From Reyranella massiliensis 521 (lineage in GTDB: Bacteria; Pseudomonadota; Alphaproteobacteria; Reyranellales; Reyranellaceae): a stretch of 64,000 nt of DNA. Position numbers and translations under genes: made by a program. The stretch covers positions 20,725 through 84,724 of the forward strand of contig CAMARK010000006.1 in assembly GCA_945860205.1 (NCBI GenBank), given 5' to 3'. The notes below the pieces were generated by a model. It had not been told where the DNA came from. It worked only from the letters and a program-made list of their open reading frames with translations, and made no database searches. Below, one piece after another: positions 52,142 to 60,858 of the stretch (position 1 is the stretch's first letter; the number at the start of each line of letters is the position of its first letter).

Positions 52142-53341
52142 TTACTGCTGCAACACCCCGAGCGTTTTGAGGCGCGCGATCTCGTCGGCGGAATAGCCGG
52201 CGTCGCGCAGCACCGTCGCCGAATGCTGACCGACGGTGGGCGCGCGTTGCGGCGCGACCTTGGCGGAGCCTTCGATGTGGAACGGGCTCGACACGGTGAG
52301 GCCGGCGCCGTCGGCAAAAGGAACGAGTGCGCCGATCTCGCGCGACTGCGGATCGTCGGCGGCCTCGTCGACCGTGAACACGGCGCCGAAGGTGACGCCG
52401 GCCGCTTCGAGGATCGTCTTCCAGTCCGCGAGGTCGTGCCGGGCAAAGATCTCGCCCAGAATCTGGGTCAGTGCCTTGGCGTTTGCACGCCGGGCCGGCT
52501 GGGTGGCGAAGCGTTCGTCCTGGGCCAGATGCTCGGCGTCGATCGCCTTGAGGAAGCTCGCGAGCTGACGGGCCTCGTTGTGCAGCGCCATCAGGAACCA
52601 GCGACCGTCGCGGCAGCGATAGTGATTGGCGAGCGCGCTCGGCGTGTCGGTGCGCGACGGCCGGTGCTTGACGTGCTCGCCGAACAACCGGTTCTGCACG
52701 AAGCAGCCGTTGGCCCAGAGCCCATTCTGCAGCAGCGAGGTTTGCGCGACGCCGCCCTGCCCCGTTTTCTCGCGGCGGTAGAGCGCCGTCACGATGGCCG
52801 CATAGAGGCCGGTCGCGGTGGGATGGTCGCCCATGCCCGGCATCGACCGGGTCGGCTCCGTCTCGGTGGTGGCCCGCACCATGTCCATCAGTCCCGTGCG
52901 GGCCCAGTAGGCGGTGGCGTCGAAACCTGTGCGGGCCGCCTCCTCGCCGGTCTCGCCATAGGCCGTGATGGAGCCATAGATGAGCCGCGGATTGACCGCG
53001 AGGAGGTCCGAGGCCGCGATCTTCAGGCGTTCGCGCACCGGCAGGGGGAAATTGGTGATGAAAACGTCGGTCGAGGCGATCAGGCGTTGAAGGACCGCCA
53101 GTCCCTCGGCGTGCTTGAGATCGATGGCGAGGCTCCGCTTGTTGCGGGCGGTGAGCTGCCACCAATAGTCCGTGGTCTTGCCCGGAACGGGGGCCGACGC
53201 GCGCCACGGATCGCCGGCCCCCGGCGGTTCGATCTTGATCACTTCGGCGCCGAAGTCCGAGAGAATCGTCGCCGCCGCGGGCCCCGCGATCCAGCTTGCG
53301 CAATCGATGACCTTCAGACCTGCGAATATTCCATCAGCCAT
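52142..53341 (-). CDS. CaiB/BaiF family III CoA-transferase
   Basis: 399 residues from ATG 53341 (GGAGG upstream). N-terminal LKVIDCASWIAGPAAATILSD and the catalytic Asp in RTGFDATAYWARTGLM are as expected. It transfers CoA between carboxylic acids; the substrate is unknown. It lies 7 bp after an alpha/beta hydrolase gene, so the two may act on the same compound. Confidence 0.88.
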   Translation of the reverse strand: MADGIFAGLKVIDCASWIAGPAAATILSDFGAEVIKIEPPGAGDPWRASAPVPGKTTDYWWQLTARNKRSLAIDLKHAEGLAVLQRLIASTDVFITNFPLPVRERLKIAASDLLAVNPRLIYGSITAYGETGEEAARTGFDATAYWARTGLMDMVRATTETEPTRSMPGMGDHPTATGLYAAIVTALYRREKTGQGGVAQTSLLQNGLWANGCFVQNRLFGEHVKHRPSRTDTPSALANHYRCRDGRWFLMALHNEARQLASFLKAIDAEHLAQDERFATQPARRANAKALTQILGEIFARHDLADWKTILEAAGVTFGAVFTVDEAADDPQSREIGALVPFADGAGLTVSSPFHIEGSAKVAPQRAPTVGQHSATVLRDAGYSADEIARLKTLGVLQQ

Positions 53342-53348
53342 CTGACCT

Positions 53349-54278
53349 TTACCTCCGGAATGCCTGGCGAGCCCAGGCGCAGGCCTCGGCCATCGCAGAG
53401 TCGGCGCCGCCAACGACGCCGACCCAAAACAGAAAGCCGTGGTTCATGCCGGGAAAGCGGGTGATCTCGGTCGGCACGCCAGCGGCCCGCAGCCGCATGC
53501 CGTAGCGTTCGGCCTCGTCGCGCAAGGGGTCATACTCGGCGCTCGTCACATAGGCCGGCGGCAGGCCGGTGAGGTCGCGGGCGCGCAGCGGTGATGCATA
53601 GGGATTCTCCGCCTCCACCGGGCTGGTGAGGTAATGCGCCCAGAACCACTCCATGGTGTCGCGGGTGAGGCCATAACCGTCGGCGTTCTCGGCATAGGAA
53701 GGCGTCCCCGGCGTGTGATAGTCGGTCACCGGATAGAGCAGCATCTGGCCGCAAAGCCTAGGTCCGCCTTCGTCACGAATGCGGAGCGCGGTGACCGCGG
53801 CCATGTTGCCGCCGGCGCTGTCGCCGGCCACCATGACGCGCGCCGGATCGATGTCGAGCCCGGCGGCGTTGGCGGCCGCCCAGCGTGTCGCCGCCAGGCA
53901 ATCATCGGGACCCCTGGGGAACTTGTGCTCCGGGGCGAGCCGGTAATCGACCGACACCACCACGCAGCCGATGCCGGCCGCCAGGTTGCGGCACATGCCG
54001 TCGTGCGTATCGAGACTGCACAGCACGAAGCCGCTGCCGTGGAAGAACATCATCAGGGGAAACGGCCCACTGTCGGCGGGTGTGTAGACGCGAAGCCTGA
54101 TCGCGCCCTCAGGACTGTCGATGCTGCGCTCCAGGACCTTCGCCACGGCCGGTGGCGGTGCCATAAGCGCGATGCGCGCTTCATACTGCCGCCGCGCCTC
54201 GGCCACCGGTAGCGTGTGGGTGGCGGGCACACCGGTACCCCGATCCAGCAAGGCCTGGATTTGTGGGTCGACGGGCAT
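53349..54278 (-). CDS. Alpha/beta hydrolase of the hormone-sensitive lipase family
   Basis: 309 residues from ATG 54278; the track ORF extends far upstream without a ribosome site. The oxyanion motif is HGSGF (HGGGF type), the nucleophile is in GDSAGGNMAA, the acid Asp in YDPLRDEAERY and the His in MNHGF. It is a carboxylesterase acting on short acyl or lactone esters. First gene of the minus-strand group ending with the TTC38-like protein. Confidence 0.88.
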   Translation of the reverse strand: MPVDPQIQALLDRGTGVPATHTLPVAEARRQYEARIALMAPPPAVAKVLERSIDSPEGAIRLRVYTPADSGPFPLMMFFHGSGFVLCSLDTHDGMCRNLAAGIGCVVVSVDYRLAPEHKFPRGPDDCLAATRWAAANAAGLDIDPARVMVAGDSAGGNMAAVTALRIRDEGGPRLCGQMLLYPVTDYHTPGTPSYAENADGYGLTRDTMEWFWAHYLTSPVEAENPYASPLRARDLTGLPPAYVTSAEYDPLRDEAERYGMRLRAAGVPTEITRFPGMNHGFLFWVGVVGGADSAMAEACAWARQAFRR

Positions 54279-54435
54279 GGTCTCTCCTCTCCTGCGGGAC
54301 GATAGATAAGGTCGACGACCGGGAGGCGGGTGGCAATTTGCAAGAGCCGCGATGCGGCTCGCAGGCTTGAAGGGGCAGACGCTCCACCGACGCCGTCGTA
54401 TCGTGGCGTCCCGAGAGCCATCGATGGGGTACGCC

Positions 54436-55692
54436 ATGACGATGCCGGCCGAAACCGACACATCCAGCCCGAAATACCTGCGCGACAAGTACGCCATCGT
54501 GGGCGTCGGCGAGACCGAATACATGCGCGGCTCGGGCGTGACGACGCGGGCGCTCGGCACGAAGGCGGTGCGCAACGCCATCGAAGATGCGGGGCTGAAA
54601 CCTTCCGACGTCGACGGCATGCTCTCCTACCAATCGGGCGATTCGACCTTCTCGACCTTTGTCGCGGGCGACCTCGGCATCCGGCCCAACTTCTACATGG
54701 ACGTGTTCGGCGGCGGCTCCTCGACCGAGGCGCTGGTCGGCATGGCGATGGGCCTGATGGAAGCCGGCATGTGCAAATGCGTGGTGATCTTCCGCGCCAT
54801 GAACGGCTTTAGCCAGGTGCGCATCGGCGGCACCGGCGCGCGCGCCGTGGCGCCGGTGTCGGGCGACATGCTGCACGCCCGCGCTTACGGCTGGCAGAGC
54901 GCCGGCCAGATGTTCGCGCCCAGCTTCATGCGCCATATGTACGATTACGGCACGCGGCCGGAACAGGTGGCCGCGGTCAAGGCGATCCACAGCGAGCACG
55001 CCTCGAACAATCCCAAGGCCTTCTACAAGGAGCGCGTCAGCGTCGACGACGTGCTCAAGAGCCGCATCATCTGCAAGCCGCTGCACCTGCTCGATTGCTG
55101 CGTCGAGACCGACAATGGCACGGCGCTGGTCGTCACCAGTGCGGAGCGGGCGCGCGACTGCCGCCATCCGCGCACGATGATTCGCGGCGTCGTCGGCCGC
55201 TGCAACAAGCCGCGCACCGACATGCACTACCAGCACGGGCCGATCTCGACCGTGGCCGGCAAGTACGCCCGCGAGATCCTGTGGCCCAACTCAGGGGTCG
55301 GGCCGGAGGACATCGACGTCACCGGCTCCTACGACGCCTTCACCTTCACCACCATGCTGCAGCTCGAGGATTACGGCTTCTGCAAGAAGGGCGAGGGCGG
55401 CAACTACGTGAGCGACGGCACGATCCGCCTCGGCGGCCGGCGGCCCAACAACACCAGCGGTGGCCATCTCTGCGAGGGTTATACGCACGGCCTCAACATG
55501 GTGATCGAGAACGTGCGCCAGCTGCGCCACGACGCCGACGATTCATGTCCCGTTGGGCCCGACGGCAAGCGGCAACACACCTACGACTATCGCGAGGGCG
55601 GCTGCCGGCAGGCGAAGAAGTGCGAGCTCACCACCAACATGGGCTGGGCCAACCCGGGCACGGGATCGGCCATGGTCATGCGGAACGAGTAG
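54436..55692 (+). CDS. Thiolase-like protein without the nucleophilic Cys (Ltp2-like)
   Basis: 418 residues from ATG 54436 (54424 is possible). Thiolase-superfamily folds are recognisable (YAIVGVGETEYMRGSG, DVDGMLSYQSGD). The nucleophile Cys position reads GGGSSTEAL (Gly near residue 93), and the usual GHPxG near the C-terminus reads GYTHG, so it cannot be a normal thiolase. The repurposed aldolase Ltp2 of actinobacterial sterol side-chain cleavage has the same type of loss and works with a DUF35 partner, as encoded 13 bp downstream. A retro-aldol cleavage of a CoA thioester is the best inference. Confidence 0.8.
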   Translation: MTMPAETDTSSPKYLRDKYAIVGVGETEYMRGSGVTTRALGTKAVRNAIEDAGLKPSDVDGMLSYQSGDSTFSTFVAGDLGIRPNFYMDVFGGGSSTEALVGMAMGLMEAGMCKCVVIFRAMNGFSQVRIGGTGARAVAPVSGDMLHARAYGWQSAGQMFAPSFMRHMYDYGTRPEQVAAVKAIHSEHASNNPKAFYKERVSVDDVLKSRIICKPLHLLDCCVETDNGTALVVTSAERARDCRHPRTMIRGVVGRCNKPRTDMHYQHGPISTVAGKYAREILWPNSGVGPEDIDVTGSYDAFTFTTMLQLEDYGFCKKGEGGNYVSDGTIRLGGRRPNNTSGGHLCEGYTHGLNMVIENVRQLRHDADDSCPVGPDGKRQHTYDYREGGCRQAKKCELTTNMGWANPGTGSAMVMRNE

Positions 55693-55705
55693 GGGGAGCA
55701 GCACC

Positions 55706-56227
55706 ATGGCCGTCCAGGGAACTTATCTAGGCATGCCGCTCGACGTGAACGATCTCGACGTCGAGAACCTCGCCTACTTCAAGCATTGCGCCCAGCACGA
55801 CTTCCATCTGCAGAAATGCAGCGCGTGCGGCCTGCTGCGCTACCCGCCGACCACGGCGTGTCCGTGGTGCGCGTCGCCCGAGTCGGCGTGGACGAAGGTG
55901 GAAGGCAAGGGCGCGGTGCATTCCTACACCGAGGTCCATCACGCCATCCAGCCCGCCTTCAAGGCGCACTCGCCGTACCTGATCCTGCTGGTCGACCTCG
56001 ACACGCAGAAGGGCAAGCCCAGCGAGCACGAGGCGCTGCGCGTCGTCGGCAATCTCGTGACACAGGATGGCACGCTGGCGCCCGCCGAGATGGTGCGCCG
56101 CGTCGGCATCGGCACGCGGGTGCGCATGGTCTTCGCCGACGTCTCGCCCGGTCTCGCCATCCCGCACTGGACCATCGACGAGGGTGCCGAGCAGCCGGCC
56201 AAGCCCTGGCGCTATCCGCAGGAGTGA
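55706..56227 (+). CDS. DUF35 zinc-ribbon/OB-fold partner protein
   Basis: 173 residues from ATG 55706 with GGGGGAG upstream. The rubredoxin-like zinc ribbon is KCSACGLLRYPP and CPWCAS, followed by an OB-fold (GAVHSYTEVHH). Such proteins bind and support thiolase-superfamily enzymes and may channel acyl-CoA. It is the partner of the preceding Cys-less thiolase. It ends 10 bp from the convergent MFS gene. Confidence 0.88.
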   Translation: MAVQGTYLGMPLDVNDLDVENLAYFKHCAQHDFHLQKCSACGLLRYPPTTACPWCASPESAWTKVEGKGAVHSYTEVHHAIQPAFKAHSPYLILLVDLDTQKGKPSEHEALRVVGNLVTQDGTLAPAEMVRRVGIGTRVRMVFADVSPGLAIPHWTIDEGAEQPAKPWRYPQE

Positions 56228-56237
56228 CGGAGAGGGT

Positions 56238-57434
56238 TCAGCCGCCCTCCCGCCAGCCGCGTCTCGGCATGGTGAGCGCCATCGCCATGCCCGCGACGTT
56301 GGCACCGGCGGCGATCAGCACCGCGGTGCCGTACTCGCGGGTCATGTCGAACAAGTAGCCGGCCAGGACCGGCAGGCTGACGGCGGCCAGGCACCAGGCG
56401 ACGTAGGTGCGTCCGGCGACGCGCCCGTAGTCGGCCGGCCGCCAGTAGAGGCCGATGCCGCCGGCGGTGGCGCCGGAGACGAAGCCGTAGCCGAGGCCGA
56501 TCATCCCGAGGCCCAGAACCGCGGTGACGGGCGAGGGCAGCAACGTCACCAGCAGCCCGCCGCAGAGCGCCAGCGCGTGCGCCCCGCACATCACATGCGG
56601 CACCGCGAAGCGATCGACCAGCCAGCCGCCGCCGATGCGCGCGGCTGCAATCGCGCCGGTGAGGCCGGTCGTGGCGCCCACCGCAAGGGCTGCCGCCCCG
56701 CCATAGGCGGCCACGATCTCCCGCGCCTGACTCAGCACCATCAGCCCGGCCGCGGCGGCGAGGAAAAACGTTGCCGAGAGCTTGAAGAAGGTCGGGCCCA
56801 GAATCGCCGGCCCTGTCGTTGTGTTCCCTGCCGGCGCAACTAGCCGCGCGCCGGCATGTCGGGCAAGTAGCGCCGCCGCCATGCCGCTTGCCACCAGCAC
56901 GGCCGCCAGACCCGCCAGCGTCGTGCGCCAGCCGAAGGCCTCGTTGCAGGCGTGGAAGATGGGCGTCGCGATCATGGCGCCCATTGGGTAGAGGCTGACG
57001 ATGTAGCCGTTCACCAGCCCCTGGCGCCGCCGCACCAGCATGTTCACGCCCTGCTGCAGCAGGATGTAGGCGACGCCGCCGCCGGTGCCGAAGACGATGC
57101 CGTAGCCCAGCAGCAATTGCGTGAGCCCAGTCGCTGTCGCCGCCATCACGATGCCGCCGGCGGCCACCAGCGCGCTCGCCAGCACCAGGATCGGCGCGGG
57201 AGCGACGCGAAACAGGAAGGCGGCGCATACCGAGCCCACCGTGAAGCCCACCGTGCACAGGCCGAAGACGAGCGACAGCGCCGAGCGCGGGATGGCCAGC
57301 TCCTGCTCGATCGGGCGCAGCAGCACGCTGAAGGAGTAGACCGATCCCAGGGGCAGGTTCATCAGCGTCGCTGCCAGCAGCGCCGCCCACAGGCGCTCGG
57401 CTCGGGCGGGGAGGGTCGGCGTCGCAACAGACAT
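56238..57434 (-). CDS. MFS transporter, oxalate/formate antiporter-like
   Basis: 398 residues with 12 membrane segments. N-terminal LPLGSVYSFSVLLRPIEQEL is typical of the oxalate:formate antiporter-like MFS group, and RIGGGWLVDRF is the second-half MFS loop. It probably moves a carboxylate. It is convergent with the thiolase/DUF35 pair, and the cargo may be linked to that pathway. Confidence 0.85.
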   Translation of the reverse strand: MSVATPTLPARAERLWAALLAATLMNLPLGSVYSFSVLLRPIEQELAIPRSALSLVFGLCTVGFTVGSVCAAFLFRVAPAPILVLASALVAAGGIVMAATATGLTQLLLGYGIVFGTGGGVAYILLQQGVNMLVRRRQGLVNGYIVSLYPMGAMIATPIFHACNEAFGWRTTLAGLAAVLVASGMAAALLARHAGARLVAPAGNTTTGPAILGPTFFKLSATFFLAAAAGLMVLSQAREIVAAYGGAAALAVGATTGLTGAIAAARIGGGWLVDRFAVPHVMCGAHALALCGGLLVTLLPSPVTAVLGLGMIGLGYGFVSGATAGGIGLYWRPADYGRVAGRTYVAWCLAAVSLPVLAGYLFDMTREYGTAVLIAAGANVAGMAMALTMPRRGWREGG

Positions 57435-57481
57435 CGCGCAACTATGACGACATAGCGGCGTTGAGTGCAGTGGAGAACATC

Positions 57482-57994
57482 ATGAATTCCACGGCCTTGG
57501 CGGTCGCCCTCTCGTCCCTGTTGCTTCTGGCGGCAACCCCTGCCGTCGGCCAGGGCTCATTTGGTCCGGTCGCCATCGAGAGTTGCCAGGATTACGTCGC
57601 GAAAGCGACGAGCCAGGTCCAGATGGCGACGGGATGCAATTTTCCAGGTCCGCGATGGAGCCCCGATCCGGCGGCACACATGAACTGGTGCAAGGGGGCG
57701 TCTCCTAAAGATCGTGGTCGGGAAGATGACGAGCGCCGCAAGACACTGGTGACCTGCAGAGGCGATTTCGGTGCGGTCCCCATCACGAACTGCAACGAGT
57801 ATACGGCCAGATCGCGGAGCCAGGTGGAGCTTGCCCAGTCCCTGGAGTCGAGCTGCACCTTCGAAGGCATGCGGTGGAGTGCAAACCTGGTTCAACACAT
57901 GAATTGGTGTAACCGCAATTCCGCAAGCAGGCATGGAGTGGAAGACGCAGCACGCCGCAAGGAACTGGCGGCGTGCAAAGTGAACTCAAAGTAA
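57482..57994 (+). CDS. Secreted protein with two cysteine-rich HMNWC repeats
   Basis: 170 residues from ATG 57482 (GGAG upstream). A signal peptide (ALSSLLLLAATPAVG) is followed by two tandem copies of a domain of about 58 residues. Copy 1 has Cys35, 52, 70, 92 and copy 2 Cys104, 125, 143, 165; the last two spacings (18 and 22) are identical. Each copy contains RWS, HMNWC and an R/D/E-rich helix ending RRK. Disulfide-stabilised periplasmic or extracellular domain; no known family recognised. Confidence 0.75.
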   Translation: MNSTALAVALSSLLLLAATPAVGQGSFGPVAIESCQDYVAKATSQVQMATGCNFPGPRWSPDPAAHMNWCKGASPKDRGREDDERRKTLVTCRGDFGAVPITNCNEYTARSRSQVELAQSLESSCTFEGMRWSANLVQHMNWCNRNSASRHGVEDAARRKELAACKVNSK

Positions 57995-58004
57995 GGATTT
58001 CTTT

Positions 58005-58328
58005 TCACGCGCGCGCGGAGAGTTCCTCCGCGATCTCGACGATTTCGCGCGTGCGCGTGACCTCGGTTCCCCAGAAGTGGTCGAACTCGGCGATCTGGCC
58101 GGCCAGCGCCTCCGAGTCGAGGATGGCCTCGGCCTCTTCGACGCTCGGAAATTCGTAGAGTGCCAGATGCACGAGGGGATTGGTCCGGCTCCAGCAGCGC
58201 CAGGCCCGTTGCGCCTGGAAGGCTTTGAGTGCCGACGGCAGATGGTCGGTCCGGTACCAATCGTCGAACTTCCGCCGGTCGGACAGGTTGTTCAGTCGGG
58301 CGCGAACGATGAGAACGGCTGTAGCCAC
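58005..58328 (-). CDS. Dimeric alpha-beta barrel family small protein
   Basis: 107 residues from GTG 58328, with AGGAGG five bases upstream. The fold suggestion comes from a conserved layout: VLIVRARL strand, DDWYRTDHLPSALKAF helix, LVHLALYEFPSVEEAEAIL and a final helix. The pattern W/Y-hh-xHLP is typical of EthD/ABM-like dimeric barrels. Function unknown. Two tandem 15-bp repeats sit just upstream. Confidence 0.65.
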   Translation of the reverse strand: MATAVLIVRARLNNLSDRRKFDDWYRTDHLPSALKAFQAQRAWRCWSRTNPLVHLALYEFPSVEEAEAILDSEALAGQIAEFDHFWGTEVTRTREIVEIAEELSARA

Positions 58329-58348
58329 GAGCACCTCCTGGTCGGTCT

Positions 58349-58378
58349 GGACGTCAGGACACGGGACGTCAGGAAACG
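58349..58378. repeat. Tandem 15-bp direct repeat upstream of the barrel protein
   Basis: GGACGTCAGGACACG is followed directly by GGACGTCAGGAAACG (14 of 15 identical). Each contains the palindromic core GACGTC. It lies 20 bp upstream of the GTG start at 58328 and could be a regulator site. Confidence 0.5.
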
Positions 58379-58469
58379 GAACGCACGCTAGGACTGCTTC
58401 TTGCCGCCGAATCATAGGCGCGCCGACGGCGGGCCGTCACCCCCGGAAGCCGGCTCCAGAAACCGCGCC

Positions 58470-58697
58470 TCAGAAACCGCGATTTAGGTCCAGGATCAGG
58501 CCGGGGATCACCAGGGCGATGATGACGACCATGACGATGGTCACGATCACCCAGGGCTGCACCAACCAGAATTCCCGGGCGACGACCCGGGTCGATTCCG
58601 GCGGCAAGGGACGCACGATCGGGCCTTCGATCAGCATGAAGTCCGGCGTGGGTGCCTTCGGGGCACGCCTGAAAGGGGAAAACAGGTGCTTCAACAC
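58470..58697 (-). CDS. Small single-span membrane protein in the CHASE2 cyclase operon
   Basis: 75 residues from GTG 58697, 8 bp after the cyclase stop. The N-terminal 45 residues are cytoplasm-like and basic (KHLFSPFRRAPKAPTP), then one membrane span (VIVTIVMVVIIALVIPGLIL). No family recognised; position suggests a partner of the cyclase. Confidence 0.55.
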   Translation of the reverse strand: MLKHLFSPFRRAPKAPTPDFMLIEGPIVRPLPPESTRVVAREFWLVQPWVIVTIVMVVIIALVIPGLILDLNRGF

Positions 58698-58705
58698 CGA
58701 CCCGC

Positions 58706-60844
58706 CTACTTGCCGTCCAGCGTGTTCACCGGCTCCCAATCCGCGCCGGGCGGCTGCCGGACGAGCGCAAGCGCGCGCTGCTGGAAGGACGCAGCCGGCT
58801 TGTCGGCTTCCGCTGTCCGGCCGAAGCATTCGGCGGCGGCGGAAAAATCGCGGGCGCGCCAGCGCGCGAGGCCATCCTTATAGTTGATGTTCCAGAGTGT
58901 CTGGTCGTCTGACGCTTCGCCCTCGGCCAGAGGCTCGAAGATGCGGACCGGGCGGTCGCGGCCCTTTACGCGGATCCAGTCGAGTTCGCGCCACACGAAG
59001 CCTGGCCCTGCCAGCTCGACCGTAGCCTCCGACGCCATGATCGGCGTGCCGAAATACTTGTTGGCGCCTTCCAGGCGCGAGGCGAGGTTCACGGCGTCGC
59101 CCATGACCGTGTAGTTGAAGCGCCGCCGCGAGCCGATGTTGCCCACCAGCACCTCGCCCGAGTTGAGCCCGATGCGCTGGCCGACCGGGCGCGACTTGAA
59201 GGGCTCCTGGGTGGCGTTCATCTCCCGCAGTTTTCTCTGGCAGCGGAGGGCTGCACGCACTGCGCTCGTGGCGTGCGCGGCGTCTTCGGCCGGCGCGCCG
59301 AACACCGCCACGATGGCATCGCCGATGTACTTGTCGACGAAGCCGCCCTCCTGCTCGATGATGTCGGTCATCGCCGAGAGATAGTCGTTCATCAGTGCCA
59401 CGATCTCGTGCGGCTGCATGTGCTCCGAGAAGGACGAGAAGCCCGCGACGTCTGAGAAATAGATGGTGACCGTGCGCTCCTCGCCGCCCAGTTCCGGCGG
59501 CTTGCTGGAAGCCAGCATGCGGTCGATGACGGCGGGCGCCAGGTAGAGCGCAAAGCTCTGGCGCAGCAGGCGCTTGTCCTTGTCCGCGACCATGAAGCGG
59601 TAGCCAACGGTGATCGCCAGCACGGCGAGCGATGCCAGCAGCGGGGACACCAGCGGCAGCGCCAGCCCGCTGCGGAAGAGGGCCGTCGCCACACCTGTCC
59701 AGACTACGGCGCCGGCTGCCCAAGCAAGCGTTGCGCGGGCCGGGCTGAACGTCAAAGCGGCGCCGGCCACCAGCAGCGCAAGCACGACGCTGATCGCCGC
59801 GATCGCCGGACGTCCGAGCTCGGTGACGGACTCGCGCCGCAGCAGATTGCTGACGGCGGTGGCGTGGGCATAGACGCCCGAAATCGACTCGCGCACGGGG
59901 CCGCTGGCGGTGGCCGGCTGCAGGACGCAACGCGACGCCCGCGCACTCTCGACGCCGGTGGCGAAGCGCTTGGAGGTGAGCCGGCGATCCTCGACGTCCA
60001 GCAGGGTGCCCAGGATCACGACCTTGCCGGCGAAGGCGCGCTTGAAGAAGTCCTTGTCGTTCTTGTCGGCACAGGCGCGCAGGTCAGCCAGCGAATAGGT
60101 CGGGATGCCGTCGGCGCCGCCGGCGAAGTTCAGCGTCAGCGTGTTGGCGACCGGCTGTGGCACGCGATAGCCCGCGAGAGTGAGGTCGCCGGCGTCGTCC
60201 CACACCGGGGCCTCGCGTTGGGCGCGCGCGGCCAGTTCGAGGGCCATCGACGGTGTCCGCACGCCGTCGACCGTGAAGGAAAGCGGCATGCGGCGGATGA
60301 CATCGTCGGCATCGCTGTAGGCATTGAGGGCGCGGATGTTGCGCTGCTGGCCGACGGCGACGCGCTGCCCGGGCGACGGCTGGATGGGATGCGCGGAATG
60401 CTGGACCTGGCCCAGCACCACCTTGCCTTCGCGCGCAGCGCCCGCCAGCGCGCGGAGATAGTCGCGTTCGAAGCCGCGCACGCGGGCGCCCAGCGTCTCC
60501 TCGCCGAACGGCATCTGCGATTGCTCCAGCGAGACCGGGAAGACGATGTCGAAGCCGACCACGCTGGCGCCGCCCTCGACGATCGCCGTCAGTACCCGGC
60601 CGATCTCGCGCGTCCAGGTGACGTTGGGCGTGCCCTGGAAAGGCGGCGTGCGGTAGGTCTCCTCGTCGAGCGCCACGACCACGACCGGCGAGGCGTCGGG
60701 CGGCCGTTCGTTGCCGAAGATCTGCCAGCGCAGGCCCGTCAGCACATCGAGCGACAGGCCGCGCAGGACATCGAAGGGCGGGGTGGCGACGCCGATGCCC
60801 GCGACGAGGGCAAGTATGACGGCCACGAGGATGTGGCGACGCAT
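58706..60844 (-). CDS. CHASE2-domain adenylate/guanylate cyclase
   Basis: 712 residues. An N-terminal membrane span, a periplasmic CHASE2 sensor (about 30-330, with VVVVALDEETYRTPPF and VVGFDIVFP), then three membrane spans (about 340-420) and a class III cyclase domain. Metal-binding Asp residues are in IYFSDVAGFSSFSEHM and KYIGDAIVAVFGAP, and the Asn/Arg pair in MGDAVNLASRLEGAN. It converts an envelope signal to cAMP or cGMP. It sits between a secreted beta-rich protein gene (14 bp upstream) and a small membrane protein gene. Confidence 0.92.
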   Translation of the reverse strand: MRRHILVAVILALVAGIGVATPPFDVLRGLSLDVLTGLRWQIFGNERPPDASPVVVVALDEETYRTPPFQGTPNVTWTREIGRVLTAIVEGGASVVGFDIVFPVSLEQSQMPFGEETLGARVRGFERDYLRALAGAAREGKVVLGQVQHSAHPIQPSPGQRVAVGQQRNIRALNAYSDADDVIRRMPLSFTVDGVRTPSMALELAARAQREAPVWDDAGDLTLAGYRVPQPVANTLTLNFAGGADGIPTYSLADLRACADKNDKDFFKRAFAGKVVILGTLLDVEDRRLTSKRFATGVESARASRCVLQPATASGPVRESISGVYAHATAVSNLLRRESVTELGRPAIAAISVVLALLVAGAALTFSPARATLAWAAGAVVWTGVATALFRSGLALPLVSPLLASLAVLAITVGYRFMVADKDKRLLRQSFALYLAPAVIDRMLASSKPPELGGEERTVTIYFSDVAGFSSFSEHMQPHEIVALMNDYLSAMTDIIEQEGGFVDKYIGDAIVAVFGAPAEDAAHATSAVRAALRCQRKLREMNATQEPFKSRPVGQRIGLNSGEVLVGNIGSRRRFNYTVMGDAVNLASRLEGANKYFGTPIMASEATVELAGPGFVWRELDWIRVKGRDRPVRIFEPLAEGEASDDQTLWNINYKDGLARWRARDFSAAAECFGRTAEADKPAASFQQRALALVRQPPGADWEPVNTLDGK

Positions 60845-60858
60845 CGGCGAGTGCCTGG

